Assembly: GCA_030524205.1 (NCBI GenBank)
Contig: JAUNGZ010000005.1
Location: forward strand, 1-64,000
DNA length: 64,000 bases
From: Eubacteriales bacterium
GTDB lineage: Bacteria; Bacillota; Clostridia; Oscillospirales; Butyricicoccaceae
Reading direction: 5' to 3'
Under the pieces are notes generated by a model. It saw nothing but the letters and a program-made list of their open reading frames with translations. It was not told where the DNA came from and ran no database searches. Position numbers and translations under genes: made by a program. This document shows, piece by piece, positions 39,806 through 48,978 of the stretch (positions are counted from its first letter, which is position 1; each line of letters starts with the position of its first letter).

Positions 39806-40348
39806 ATGGATATGAGAGAAAAACAGCTTTCCGCCCGGTATTTCTTCGAGGGAAAGATCATGAAGGCCCGGCTGGACGAGGTGCTGCTGCCAAACGGCAG
39901 AAAAGCCCCGCGCGAGGTGTGCGAGCACGTCGGCGGCGTCGGCGTGCTGCCGGTCGACCGGGACGGCAATATCATTCTGGTTCGCCAGTTCCGCTATCCG
40001 TACGATACCGAGCTGCTTGAGATTCCGGCGGGCAAGCTCGACCACGGGACGGAGGACTACGCCGCCTGCGGCGCGCGCGAATTGAAGGAAGAAACCGGCT
40101 GCACCGCCGGGCGCATCGTGCCGCTGGGCGCACAGTATCCCTCGCCCGGCTTTTTGACCGAGGTCGTGCACCTGTTCGCGGCGCTTGACCTGACCGAGGG
40201 CGAAATGCAGCCCGACGAGGACGAGTTTGTCGAGGTCGAGCGCTATCCCATCGCCGAGGTCGAGGCCATGATCGCGCGCGACGAAATCCGCGACGCGAAA
40301 ACCATCGTCGCGATATACCGCGCGCGTCTCGGCGGGTTATTTGATTGA
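39806..40348 (+). CDS. ADP-ribose pyrophosphatase (Nudix)
   Basis: Nudix hydrolases of this type split ADP-ribose and similar nucleotide sugars. The 180-residue protein has the Nudix box GKLDHGTEDYAACGARELKEETGC and the YPSPGFLTEVVHLF segment typical of NudF/ADPRase proteins, which follows the box and selects the substrate. AAAAAGGAGC precedes the ATG, 17 bases after the GH13 stop, so the two are probably co-transcribed. ADP-glucose is a possible alternative substrate given the glycogen neighbours, but the sequence does not prove that. Confidence 0.9.
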   Translation: MDMREKQLSARYFFEGKIMKARLDEVLLPNGRKAPREVCEHVGGVGVLPVDRDGNIILVRQFRYPYDTELLEIPAGKLDHGTEDYAACGARELKEETGCTAGRIVPLGAQYPSPGFLTEVVHLFAALDLTEGEMQPDEDEFVEVERYPIAEVEAMIARDEIRDAKTIVAIYRARLGGLFD

Positions 40349-40395
40349 ATCCAAACGGAACCCTTGTTTTTTGCCGCCCTTCGGAGGGAGAGACT

Positions 40396-41091
40396 ATGGA
40401 AAAGAAGAAAATCCTCGTTGTGGAGGATGAAAAGGCCATCGCGGACATTCTGGTGTTTAACCTGCAGCGCGAGGGCTACGACACGCTGGCGGCGTACGAC
40501 GGCGCGGACGGCCTGCGTCTGGCGCTGGACGAGCAGCCGGACCTCATCCTGCTGGACGTGATGCTGCCGTCGATGGACGGCTTCGAGGTCTGCCGCCGCG
40601 TGCGCGAGCAGAACGACACCCCCATTATCATGCTGACCGCGCGCGAGGAGGAGACCGACAAGGTCATGGGCCTCGAGCTGGGCGCGGACGATTATATCAC
40701 CAAGCCGTTTTCCATGCGGGAGCTGATGGCCCGCGTCAAGGCCAATATGCGGCGCACGGTTTCGGGCGAGGAACGCGAAAAGCCGCCCGTGTCCGCCGGC
40801 GGCGGCCTGCGCATTTCGAGGGACAACGGCATGGCCTACAAAAACGGGCGCGCGCTCGAGCTGTCCGCGCGCGAGTTCGATATCCTGTGCTTTCTGTCCG
40901 CCGCGCCCGGCCGCGTGTTTTCGCGCGAGGAGCTGATGGAGCAGGTTTGGGGCTATGAGTATTACGGCGACCTGCGCGCCGTCGACGTGGCGATCCGCCG
41001 CCTGCGCGAGAAGGTGGAGGACCAGCCCGCAAGCCCCCGGCACATCATGACCAAGCGCGGCATGGGGTATTATTTCGCGGGCGAGGAATAA
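40396..41091 (+). CDS. walR: Response regulator WalR (YycF)
   Basis: WalR controls cell-wall hydrolase and wall-homeostasis genes. The 231-residue protein has a receiver domain (1-118) with the acidic pocket Glu10-Asp11-Glu12, phospho-acceptor Asp54 in LLDVMLPS and the TKPF lysine, and an OmpR-type winged helix (about 135-230) ending RHIMTKRGMGYYF. GGAGGGAGAG precedes the ATG. The kinase follows after a 108-base gap that holds a terminator-like hairpin. The order walR-walK-yycH-yycI identifies the system. Confidence 0.94.
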   Translation: MEKKKILVVEDEKAIADILVFNLQREGYDTLAAYDGADGLRLALDEQPDLILLDVMLPSMDGFEVCRRVREQNDTPIIMLTAREEETDKVMGLELGADDYITKPFSMRELMARVKANMRRTVSGEEREKPPVSAGGGLRISRDNGMAYKNGRALELSAREFDILCFLSAAPGRVFSREELMEQVWGYEYYGDLRAVDVAIRRLREKVEDQPASPRHIMTKRGMGYYFAGEE

Positions 41092-41120
41092 TTTTTCCCG
41101 CCGCGCAAAGCGGACATGAA

Positions 41121-41171
41121 AAAAAGCCGAGCGCCGTCCGGCGGCGGGACGCCTTGAGCGCGCGGCTTTTT
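41121..41171 (+). terminator. Terminator-like hairpin between walR and walK
   Basis: AAAAAGCCGAGCGC and GCGCGCGGCTTTTT pair around a GC-rich loop and end in a T-run. It may attenuate, so that walR is made in excess of walK. Confidence 0.65.
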
Positions 41172-41199
41172 GGCAAGACGGAAACACCGGAGGTGTTCA

Positions 41200-42984
41200 A
41201 TGTTTCGATCCTTACACATGAAGCTGGTGCTGATTTTGGTGCTGCTGATCGTGTCGGTCATGGCGGTGGTCGGCACGTTTCTGATCAACAGCGTCAACAC
41301 CTTCTACCTTGACAGCTTTTATGAACAGGCGCAGTCGGTGTTCGACAAGGATATGAACCGCTCCTTGCAGGACACGGCGGCCGAGTCGGGCGCGGCGGGC
41401 CTGAAAACGGTGCTGACCGCGAATAAAAGCAGGCTCGGCGTCGACGAATACCACCGCAATTTCTACATCCTCGACGGCGAGGGCCGTTATCTGGAGGGCT
41501 CCAACGAGACCCGCGCGGGCTCGCTGACGCGGACGAGCAATATCGTCGCGGCGATGGCCGGCAAAACGGGGACGCGCTCCTCCGTCGCGGACAATGTGAT
41601 GGACGTCGCCGTGCCGATCGACAAGGACGGCAACGGCAGCATCGACTATATCGTATACGTTTCGGACGATAAAAACGAGATTTCCGACCTGTCATGGCGG
41701 TTTTTCCAAATCGTCATGCAGGCGATGATGTTCGGCCTGCTGGCCGCCATTCTGCTTTCCTTCCTGCTCTCTAAAACGATCACCACGCCGATCGAGCGCA
41801 TCACCGAGGGCGCGCGCTCGATTGCGGACGGCAATTTTGACCAGCAGCTCGGCGTGCAGTCGTCCGACGAGATCGGCGAGCTGACGCGGTCGTTCAACTA
41901 CATGGCGGGCCGTTTGCAGGGCACGATCGGCGAGGTGCAGGGCGAGCGCGATAAGCTGAACACCCTCTTTCTGCACATGACCGACGGCGTCGCCGCCTTT
42001 ACGACCGCGGGCAGGCTCATCCATATGAACCCCGCGACCGAAAGCCTGCTCGGCGTGCGCATGGAGGACAGCCTGACCTTTGACGAGCTGTTTGCCGATC
42101 TGGACATGCTCGGCTCGGACGAAACCGCCATGCGCTCCTTCCTGACGAGCGAAATCACGCGCCGCGGGCGCGTGCTGTCGGTGACGCTCGCGCCCTACGG
42201 CGCGCTCGACGGCGAGGGCGGCGTGATCGCCGTCATCCACGACATCACCGAGCAGCGCCGGCTGGACGACGCGCGCCGCGAATTCGTCGCCAACGTGTCG
42301 CACGAGCTGCGAACGCCCTTGACCAATATCCGCTCCTACACCGAAACGCTGCTCGACGCGGCGGGCGATATCCCGCTTGAAACCGAAAAGCAGTTTTTGG
42401 GCGTTATTTCGGGCGAAAGCGAGCGCATGGCGCGCATCGTGACCGATCTGCTCACCCTGTCGCGGCTCGACTACGGCCGGATGGAGCTGCGCATGACGCG
42501 CTTTTCACTGGTGGACATGCTGCAAAAGGTGGCGGGCGCGATGAAGCTGACCGTGGAAAACAGCGGGCACGAGCTGGCGGTCGACACGGCGGCCGGCCTG
42601 CCCAAAATCGTGGGCGACCGCGAACGGCTCGAGCAGGTTGTGGTCAACATCCTGTCCAACGCGGTCAAATACACGCCGGCGGGCGGCCATATCCGCCTGT
42701 CCGCCCGCGAGGTGGACGGGCGCCGCGTGCGCATCTCGATCGAGGACGACGGCGTCGGCATCCCCAAGCAGGACGTGCCGCGCCTGTTCGAGCGCTTTTA
42801 CCGTGTGGATAAGGCGAGAAGCCGCGAGGCGGGCGGCACCGGCCTCGGCCTTGCCATCGCCAAGGAGATCGTCGAGCAGCACGAGGGCAAGATCGCCCTT
42901 GCCAGCGAATACGGTAAGGGCACGACCGTGACGATCACGCTGCCGACCGACCTGACTCCCAACGGGGAGGAGGGGCCGGTATGA
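41200..42984 (+). CDS. walK: Sensor histidine kinase WalK (YycG)
   Basis: WalK is the membrane kinase of the essential wall-stress system. The 594-residue protein has a first membrane helix (about 8-30), an extracellular Cache/PAS-like domain (about 31-175), a second helix (about 176-198) and HAMP. Next come a PAS domain, the HisKA motif NVSHELRTPLTNIRS with phospho-His368, and an ATPase domain with the N box (NILSNAVKY) and GTGLGLAIAKEI. CCGGAGGTG precedes the ATG. Its stop overlaps the yycH start (ATGA), so translation is coupled. Confidence 0.95.
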   Translation: MFRSLHMKLVLILVLLIVSVMAVVGTFLINSVNTFYLDSFYEQAQSVFDKDMNRSLQDTAAESGAAGLKTVLTANKSRLGVDEYHRNFYILDGEGRYLEGSNETRAGSLTRTSNIVAAMAGKTGTRSSVADNVMDVAVPIDKDGNGSIDYIVYVSDDKNEISDLSWRFFQIVMQAMMFGLLAAILLSFLLSKTITTPIERITEGARSIADGNFDQQLGVQSSDEIGELTRSFNYMAGRLQGTIGEVQGERDKLNTLFLHMTDGVAAFTTAGRLIHMNPATESLLGVRMEDSLTFDELFADLDMLGSDETAMRSFLTSEITRRGRVLSVTLAPYGALDGEGGVIAVIHDITEQRRLDDARREFVANVSHELRTPLTNIRSYTETLLDAAGDIPLETEKQFLGVISGESERMARIVTDLLTLSRLDYGRMELRMTRFSLVDMLQKVAGAMKLTVENSGHELAVDTAAGLPKIVGDRERLEQVVVNILSNAVKYTPAGGHIRLSAREVDGRRVRISIEDDGVGIPKQDVPRLFERFYRVDKARSREAGGTGLGLAIAKEIVEQHEGKIALASEYGKGTTVTITLPTDLTPNGEEGPV

Positions 42985-44276
42985 GCGGCGCCGGCCGGTC
43001 GGTGAAAAATACCGCCAAAAATGTTTCCCTGCTCGTATTGGTCGCGCTGCTCGGCCTGCTGTGCGCCGCAAACTGGCTGACCGGCCTGAATATCGCGCAG
43101 ATGCCGGGCGACAGCCCGCTGCGGCAGGCGCACGACCGCCTGTTCGGCGGCGCGGTGGGGTATGAGCTGCGCTCGTCGGGCGTGGCGGCGGCCGAGCCCG
43201 CGCAGCTCGCGCTCAGCGCGGACGGGCAGCTTTACGGCGTACAGTACAATTTAACCGAAATTGACGCGGGTCTGGAAACGGTGCGCGGGCTTTGGGCCGA
43301 GGCGCTGTCGGGCGGCGTGCTGGCCGAAGCGGCGGAGGATGAGCTGAACGCTGCTTTGCGCGCGGGCGACTGCGCGGTGCTGCGCTACCATGGCGCAATT
43401 CCGCTCGGCGTGATCGCGAATTGGATGGGCGGCGCGTGGCAAAGCGAGCTGGCCGCCGAAACGCTGGTTTACGCGGCGGGCGCCGAGCAGCTTTTTGTGC
43501 GCACGGAAACCGGAGCGGTGTACGCCGCGCCGGTCAAGGTTTCGCAGGGCACGCTTGAGGCCGCGCAGAAAAGCTTCCGCGGCCTGACCTGCAAATTTGC
43601 GGGCGGCGCTTACGCAGTGTTCCCCGAGACGCTGCTGTTCGACAGCGAAACGCTGTCGCTGCCGCTGCTGACCGCCGAAGCGCCCGCGCTGCTCGATCCG
43701 CAGAGCGGCACCGGTCTGGAAACGCTGCTCGGCGCGTTCAAATACACGCCCTACGCGCGGCCCTATTCGGAAAGCGGCGGTCAGGTGCGGGTTTATGTCG
43801 ACGATGTGAGCACGCTGCGCATCGGCGCGTCCGGCCTGATCCAATACGCCGCCGCCGGGTCGGACAGCACGGTGCGCGCGTATGATGAGGGAGAGGCCAG
43901 CGGCAGCGCCGCGCTGGACGCGCAGCTCGACTGCGCGCGGCTGATTCTGGACGCGGCCCTGCGGGCGGCGGAGACCGACACGCACGCGTCCCTGTACGCC
44001 GTGCAGCAGGACGGCGACCGCACGACGCTGGTGTTTTTGCAGATGTACGGCGGCGTGCCCATTCTGGGCGACAGCGATTTCGCGACCTTTGTGTTCCGCG
44101 ACGGCGCGCTTTCGTCCGCCACGATCCGCTTGCAGCGCTTCCGCGCCGGGGAGATCAAGCGCACCGTGCTGCCGGCCCGTCAGGCCGCCGCCGGGGCGGA
44201 CGGGACAAAGCGCGACCTGATGGTCGCTTACCGCGCGGAGGAGAACCGGTATGTGCCGGGGCGCTTCTACTTGTAA
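42981..44276 (+). CDS. yycH: YycH-like regulator of WalK
   Basis: YycH and YycI are membrane-tethered proteins that bind WalK outside the cell and modulate it. The 431-residue protein has one N-terminal membrane helix (about 15-34, VSLLVLVALLGLLCAANWLT) and a large exported part with the two-lobed beta architecture of the family. Sequence is weakly conserved in this family, so the name rests on size, topology and its place between walK and the yycI-like gene. It overlaps walK by 4 bases. Confidence 0.85.
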   Translation: MSGAGRSVKNTAKNVSLLVLVALLGLLCAANWLTGLNIAQMPGDSPLRQAHDRLFGGAVGYELRSSGVAAAEPAQLALSADGQLYGVQYNLTEIDAGLETVRGLWAEALSGGVLAEAAEDELNAALRAGDCAVLRYHGAIPLGVIANWMGGAWQSELAAETLVYAAGAEQLFVRTETGAVYAAPVKVSQGTLEAAQKSFRGLTCKFAGGAYAVFPETLLFDSETLSLPLLTAEAPALLDPQSGTGLETLLGAFKYTPYARPYSESGGQVRVYVDDVSTLRIGASGLIQYAAAGSDSTVRAYDEGEASGSAALDAQLDCARLILDAALRAAETDTHASLYAVQQDGDRTTLVFLQMYGGVPILGDSDFATFVFRDGALSSATIRLQRFRAGEIKRTVLPARQAAAGADGTKRDLMVAYRAEENRYVPGRFYL

Positions 44277-44306
44277 CAAGCTTGCTCGGAGGGAGGTTGG
44301 GCCGCT

Positions 44307-45131
44307 TTGCAATGGGATAAGGTAAAAAACATTCTGATCGTGATTCTGTTGGCGGTCAACCTTTTTTTGCTGAGCAATTTGGGGGCCAAGGCGTGGCAGA
44401 GCAAACGGCACGCGGAGGAGCTGGACGACAACCTGCGCGCCCTGCTGGCGGGGTATGAGCAGACGCTGGACGAGGACTTTCGCCTGCCGCAGGACAAGGT
44501 GCTGCCGCTTTTATCGCTCGACCGCAGCCGCGCGGACGAGGAAGCCGCGGCCGGCGCAATGCTTGGCGGCGGGATGACCCGCACCGAGCAGGAGGACGGC
44601 ACGGTGTTTTTTGAAAGCGAAACAGGCTCGCTCGAATGGGGCGCGGACGGCGTGGTGCGGGGCAGGTGCGAAACCGGACAGCCCGCGCCGGCAAACGAAA
44701 ATGCCGCGCTGCGTCTGGCGCGCACGCTGCTGACCCGGTGGGGCTTGCAGGCGGAGGACGCCGCGTACACGACCGACGGCCTGTCCGTTACGATGACGGG
44801 CACGATCGCAGGACAGCCCGTTCACAACCGGCTGCTGACGCTGCGGTTTGACCAAGCCGGTCTGGCCGAGCTTTCCGGCCTGTGGACCTTTGGCACGCCG
44901 TACACGACCGCGCGGGAGAGCGGCGTTTCGTGCGTGGCTTCGGACGCGCTGCTGGCGTTCGCAGCAAACGCGGAGCCGGGCGGCAAGATCCTTTCCATGA
45001 CCGCGGGCTACCGCCTGCAGTCGGACAGCAGCCGCCGTTTACAGTTCACGCCCACTTGGAAGATTACGACCGATTCGGGTGAATATTTGGTGGATTGTGC
45101 CAAAAAAATGCCCGTAACGCAGGAAAATTGA
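44307..45131 (+). CDS. yycI: YycI-like regulator of WalK
   Basis: The 274-residue protein starts MQWDKVKNILIVILLAVNLFLL, the diagnostic opening of YycI proteins, with a membrane helix at residues 8-25 and an exported domain. The exported part ends in the WKITTDSGEYLVDCAKK strand expected for the YycI/PepSY-like fold. The start is TTG at 44307, ten bases after GGAGGGAGG; the nearby ATG is out of frame. It forms one transcript with walRK and yycH. murA follows from its own promoter-like region. Confidence 0.9.
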   Translation: MQWDKVKNILIVILLAVNLFLLSNLGAKAWQSKRHAEELDDNLRALLAGYEQTLDEDFRLPQDKVLPLLSLDRSRADEEAAAGAMLGGGMTRTEQEDGTVFFESETGSLEWGADGVVRGRCETGQPAPANENAALRLARTLLTRWGLQAEDAAYTTDGLSVTMTGTIAGQPVHNRLLTLRFDQAGLAELSGLWTFGTPYTTARESGVSCVASDALLAFAANAEPGGKILSMTAGYRLQSDSSRRLQFTPTWKITTDSGEYLVDCAKKMPVTQEN

Positions 45132-45161
45132 AAAAAAACTTTCCTTTATCAGAAATTGTGG

Positions 45162-45167
45162 TAGAAT
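45162..45167 (+). promoter_or_regulatory. Extended -10 promoter before murA
   Basis: TGGTAGAAT is an extended -10 with no good -35. It lies 119 bases before the murA TTG start. Confidence 0.4.
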
Positions 45168-45285
45168 ATATAAGTGAGTTTTTGCGTATGACGCACCGCG
45201 GGGTGCGTGCAGACATAAAATGCTTTATCGAAGAGAAGAGGACGCGGCCGTTCCGCGTACAGCAAGAGTGAGGAGTAGGTAGGCT

Positions 45286-46581
45286 TTGACCAAGTATGTA
45301 ATCAACGGCGGTAAGACCCTTAACGGAGAGGTTACCATTTCGGGAGCGAAAAACGCGGCGGTAGCCATCGTCCCCGCCGCGCTGCTGGCGGACGGCCCCG
45401 TCCGGATCGAGAATGTACCCAAGATCATCGACGTGACGCTGCAGCTCGAAATCATGCGCGAGCTGGGCGCGCAGATCCGTCTGGTCAACGCCACGACGGT
45501 CGAGATTGAGAACACCAAGAATCCAAGCCTTAAACCGCACGAGCTGGAGCGCAAGCTGCGCGCTTCCTATTATCTGCTCGGCGCTCTGCTCGGCAAGTAC
45601 GGCTATGCCGAGGTCGCCATGCCCGGCGGCTGCAATTTCGGCGGCGTGCGCCCGATCGACCAGCATATCAAGGGCTTTGAGGCCCTCGGCGCGACGGTTA
45701 CGCTGCCCAAGGGCGGCTTTATCCGCGCCGAAGCGCCCGAAGGCGGCCTGACGGGCGCGCATATCTACTTCGACGTGGTCACCGTCGGCGCGACGATGAA
45801 CGTCATGCTGGCGGCGGTGTTCGCCAAGGGGCAGACCATTCTGGAAAACTGCGCCAAGGAGCCGCACATCGTCGATCTGGCGAATTTCCTAAACGCGATG
45901 GGCGCGAACGTCAAGGGCGCGGGCACGGACGTGATCAAGATCCGCGGCGTGGAAAAGCTGCACGGCATTTCTTATTCCATCATCCCCGACCAGATCGAAG
46001 CCGGCACGTTTATGGCGGCGGTCGCGGCGTGCGGCGGCTCGGTGCTGGTCAAAAACGTCATTCCCAAGCACTTGGAGTGCATTACCAACAAGCTCAAGGA
46101 AATGAACGTCGAGATCACTGAGTTTGACGACGCGGTGCTCGTCCGGCGCGAGGGCAGGCTGACCCGCACCAACCTCAAGACCATGCCGTATCCCGGCTTT
46201 CCGACCGATATGCAGCCGCAGATGACGACCGCGCTGTGTCTGGCCGAGGGCACGAGCATCATCACCGAGGGCGTGTGGGACAGCCGCTACCGTTATACCG
46301 AGGAGCTGGCGCGCATGGGCGCGAACGTCCATGTCGACGGCAAGATCGCCGTAATCGAGGGCGTTTCCGAGTTCAAGGGCGCGCCGGTGCGCGCGCACGA
46401 CCTGCGCGCGGGTGCGGCCATGGTCATCGCGGGCCTCGCGGCCAAGGGCGTGACCGAGGTCGAGCAGGTGCAGAACATTGAGCGCGGCTATGAAACGCTG
46501 GTCGAGAAATTCGTCGCGCTGGGCGCGGATATGTACCGTTCGGAAATTCCGGACAGCATGGGCGCCGCACAGCAGGCGTAA
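45286..46581 (+). CDS. murA: UDP-N-acetylglucosamine 1-carboxyvinyltransferase
   Basis: MurA adds enolpyruvate to UDP-GlcNAc, the first committed step of peptidoglycan synthesis. The 431-residue protein shows [19 protein letters not shown] at the N-terminus, the active-site loop with the cysteine in [15 protein letters not shown] (the fosfomycin target position), FPTDMQPQ and the NIERGYE ending. TTG is used as start, preceded by GAGGAGTAGG. It interrupts the usual walI-walJ neighbourhood, placing a wall-synthesis enzyme inside the wall-stress locus. Confidence 0.95.
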   Translation: MTKYVINGGKTLNGEVTISGAKNAAVAIVPAALLADGPVRIENVPKIIDVTLQLEIMRELGAQIRLVNATTVEIENTKNPSLKPHELERKLRASYYLLGALLGKYGYAEVAMPGGCNFGGVRPIDQHIKGFEALGATVTLPKGGFIRAEAPEGGLTGAHIYFDVVTVGATMNVMLAAVFAKGQTILENCAKEPHIVDLANFLNAMGANVKGAGTDVIKIRGVEKLHGISYSIIPDQIEAGTFMAAVAACGGSVLVKNVIPKHLECITNKLKEMNVEITEFDDAVLVRREGRLTRTNLKTMPYPGFPTDMQPQMTTALCLAEGTSIITEGVWDSRYRYTEELARMGANVHVDGKIAVIEGVSEFKGAPVRAHDLRAGAAMVIAGLAAKGVTEVEQVQNIERGYETLVEKFVALGADMYRSEIPDSMGAAQQA

Positions 46582-46787
46582 GTCCGCAAAGCGTGCGCTT
46601 GCTCTCGCTTTATTGCCGCGCGGCGGCGGTAAGAGGATAGAGGCCTACGGGCTGATATAAAGGCGAAACGCCCGCGAAATTGCGATTTCGCGGGCGTTTC
46701 GCCGCACCGGCTCTTTCCGGCTCCGCCGGACAAAGGACGTTTCCCGATTGCGGGCGCGCTCGCAATCGAAGTGTTTGGAGGGATTTT
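46582..46787. repeat. Intergenic palindrome mosaic (murA-walJ gap)
   Basis: There is no gene. The block from TTGCTCTCGCTTTAT through GCCGCGCGGCGGCGG to AGGCCTACGGGCT (about 46600-46650) matches those at 51400-51455 and, less exactly, 52162-52220. It is followed by the hairpin GGCGAAACGCCCGCGAAAT/ATTTCGCGGGCGTTTCGCC and a GATTGCGGGC/GCTCGCAATC hairpin just before the walJ ribosome site. Confidence 0.7.
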
Positions 46788-47594
46788 TTGGAGCGGTATT
46801 ATTACAGCATTGCAAGCGGATCGTCGGGCAACTGCGGCCTGTATTTGGCGGGCGACACGGCGATTTTGATTGATCTGGGCGTTTCGCTGCGCAAGATTAC
46901 GACCGCGCTGGCCGAAATCGGGCTGGCGCTCGGCGATCTGTCTGCCGTGCTGCTGACGCACGACCATATCGACCACGTCAAGGGCCTTCCGATGTTCCTG
47001 AAAAAAGGGAGCGCACCCGTCTTCGCCTCGCGCGAAACGGCGCGCGCGCTCACGGATAAGGACCCGTCCTGCGGCGGCCGCTTGACCGCTTTTGACGGCG
47101 GGGACGGTTTTTCGGTCGGCCCGGTCACCGTGACCGCGTTTGAAACGCCGCACGACGCGCCGGGCAGCGTCGGCTACATATTGGAGCACGGCGGCCGCCG
47201 GTTCGGCTTTGCAACCGATCTCGGCTTTGTGCCGCGCGGCGTGGCGGACAAGCTGTGCGGCTGCGAGGCGGTCGTTTTGGAGAGCAACCACGATCCGCAC
47301 ATGCTGCAAGCCGGGCCGTACCCGTATCCGCTGAAAATGCGCGTGGCCGGGCCGGACGGGCACCTGTCCAACCCCGACTGCGCCGTGTGCGCGGCCGAGC
47401 TGGTCAAAAACGGCGCGAAAACGCTGATCCTCGCGCATTTGAGCGAGAAAAACAACATGCCCGAGCTGGCCTTGCAGCAGACGCGCAGCGCGGTGCGCGG
47501 CCTTGCCCCGTGCCGCATCATTGTTGCGCCCAAGGAGCGCATGGAGGCTCCCGTTCTGCTTGGGGAGGAAGAAGTATGCTCGCTGCTCGGTTGA
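46788..47594 (+). CDS. walJ: WalJ (YycJ), metallo-beta-lactamase-fold hydrolase
   Basis: WalJ is an MBL-fold 5'-to-3' exonuclease-like protein of the walRKHIJ group that influences DNA replication and wall control. The 268-residue protein has the metal motif THDHIDHVKG (HxHxDH), the FETPHDAPGSVGY and ATDLGF segments, and LESNHDPHML further on. TTG at 46788 is chosen because GGAGGGA lies 4 bases upstream; the longer frame runs through the repeat mosaic. It overlaps rlmH by 19 bases. Confidence 0.92.
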   Translation: MERYYYSIASGSSGNCGLYLAGDTAILIDLGVSLRKITTALAEIGLALGDLSAVLLTHDHIDHVKGLPMFLKKGSAPVFASRETARALTDKDPSCGGRLTAFDGGDGFSVGPVTVTAFETPHDAPGSVGYILEHGGRRFGFATDLGFVPRGVADKLCGCEAVVLESNHDPHMLQAGPYPYPLKMRVAGPDGHLSNPDCAVCAAELVKNGAKTLILAHLSEKNNMPELALQQTRSAVRGLAPCRIIVAPKERMEAPVLLGEEEVCSLLG

Positions 47595-48058
47595 TCTGCG
47601 TGGGCAAGCTCGGCGAAAAATTCTGGGCCGCGGCCTGCGCCGAGTATGAAAAGCGCCTGTCCGCCTACTGCAAATTGGAAATTGTCGAGCTGCCCGAGCA
47701 GCGCCTGCCGCAAAGCCCGTCGCAGGGCGAGATCGCGGCGGCGCTGCAAAAGGAAAGCGCGCTGATCGAGGCGAAAATCCCGGCGGGCGCGGCGGTGATC
47801 GCGCTGTGCGTCGAAGGCAAGCCGCTTTCGAGCGAGCAGCTCGCCGGCTACCTCGGCGGGCTGACCGTTTCGGGGACGAGCCGGGTGTGCTTGATCATCG
47901 GAGGCTCCTGCGGGCTGGCGGACAGCGTGAAAGCCCGCGCGGCGCTGCGGCTGTCGATGTCGGCCATGACCTTTCCGCACCATCTCGCGCGCGTGATGGC
48001 GCTCGAACAGCTGTACCGCGCGCTCAACATCGCGGCGGGCGGCAAGTACCATAAGTAA
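47576..48058 (+). CDS. rlmH: 23S rRNA pseudouridine-1915 N3-methyltransferase RlmH
   Basis: RlmH is a SPOUT methyltransferase that modifies helix 69 of 23S rRNA. The 160-residue protein has the family features: LCVEGKPLSSEQLA, the AdoMet-binding knot FLIIGGS-like segment CLIIGGSCGLADSVKA, and the C-terminal SMTFPHHLARVMALEQLYRA and GGKYHK. It starts inside the walJ coding region (GGGGAGG upstream), so the two are coupled. The walJ-rlmH neighbourhood is shared with Bacillus and staphylococci. Confidence 0.96.
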   Translation: MLAARLICVGKLGEKFWAAACAEYEKRLSAYCKLEIVELPEQRLPQSPSQGEIAAALQKESALIEAKIPAGAAVIALCVEGKPLSSEQLAGYLGGLTVSGTSRVCLIIGGSCGLADSVKARAALRLSMSAMTFPHHLARVMALEQLYRALNIAAGGKYHK

Positions 48059-48059
48059 A

Positions 48060-48848
48060 ATGATGAGACAGGATTGTAAAACCCAATATCCGATTGTGCT
48101 GGCGCATGGGCTGGGCTTTCCGGACGAAGGCGCGCGCCCCTACTGGGGCCGTATTCCCGATGTGCTGCGCGAAAACGGGGCGCGGGTGTATTTCGGGGGA
48201 CAGGACGCTTGGGGCACGATCGGCGGCAACGCGCGGCAGCTTGCCGTCGCGGTGCGCGACGCCATGCGCGCGGAGAGCGCCGCCCGCGTCAACCTGATCG
48301 CGCATTCCAAGGGCGGGCTGGAGGCGCGGCGCCTGATATCGTCCATGGGATTGGGCGGCTGCGTGGCCTCGCTGTCCATGCTGTCCACGCCCAACCGCGG
48401 CGCGCCGATGAGCGAGATGCTGCTGCGCCTGCATCCGGGGATTGAGCTGTGGAGCGCCGCCGCCGAGCGCGGCGCGCGGCGGCGCGGCGACCGCCATCCC
48501 TCCGTGCTGCGCGCGGGACGGGAGATCACGGCGGCGGCGCTTGCGCGCTTCAATCGGGAAAATCCGGACGACAGCCGGGTGTACTATCAAAGCTGGGGCG
48601 CGCGGCTGAACGGGCTGCGCGCCGATCCCCTGATGGACTTCAGCCGCCGGTTTGTCGACCGGCGCGCGGGCGAAGGGAGCGACGGGCTGGTAACCCCTTC
48701 CTCCGCGCGGTGGGGGCGGTACCGGGGCACGCTCGAGGGCGTGTCCCACCAGATGCTGGCCGACGCCTTCGGGCGCGACATAGCGGGCTTTGACGTGCGT
48801 GGATTTTATACACAGCTTGTGCATGAGCTGGCGGAAATGGGATTTTAA
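48060..48848 (+). CDS. Lipase-like alpha/beta hydrolase
   Basis: The 262-residue protein resembles triacylglycerol lipases of the LipA/EstA type. It opens with YPIVLAHGLGF (oxyanion HG), carries the nucleophile elbow AHSKGG with its serine near residue 81, and has STPNRGAP behind it. A GSDGLV motif and GVSHQML supply the likely Asp and His. No signal peptide is seen, so an intracellular esterase is likely; the substrate is unknown. It starts one base after the rlmH stop. Confidence 0.85.
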   Translation: MMRQDCKTQYPIVLAHGLGFPDEGARPYWGRIPDVLRENGARVYFGGQDAWGTIGGNARQLAVAVRDAMRAESAARVNLIAHSKGGLEARRLISSMGLGGCVASLSMLSTPNRGAPMSEMLLRLHPGIELWSAAAERGARRRGDRHPSVLRAGREITAAALARFNRENPDDSRVYYQSWGARLNGLRADPLMDFSRRFVDRRAGEGSDGLVTPSSARWGRYRGTLEGVSHQMLADAFGRDIAGFDVRGFYTQLVHELAEMGF

Positions 48849-48887
48849 AGACGGCGGCCGCCGGTTTTGGACGGCTTCCGTCTTTTG
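48847..48887 (+). terminator. Terminator after the lipase-like gene
   Basis: AAAGACGG and CCGTCTTTTG form the outer stem, with a GGCGGCCGCC inner hairpin and a T-rich end. Confidence 0.65.
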
Positions 48888-48914
48888 TTTTGCGCTGAAT
48901 ATTTTGAAAAAGCA

Positions 48915-48943
48915 TTTACATTGTCCGTGCAATTCGGTAAAAT
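48915..48943 (+). promoter_or_regulatory. Promoter of the PfkB-family gene
   Basis: TTTACA (48915-48920) and TAAAAT (48938-48943) with a 17-base spacer lie 35 bases before the ATG. Confidence 0.6.
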
Positions 48944-48978
48944 AGAAAAAAGAGAAAATAGTTCAGGAGGGGCGCCCC

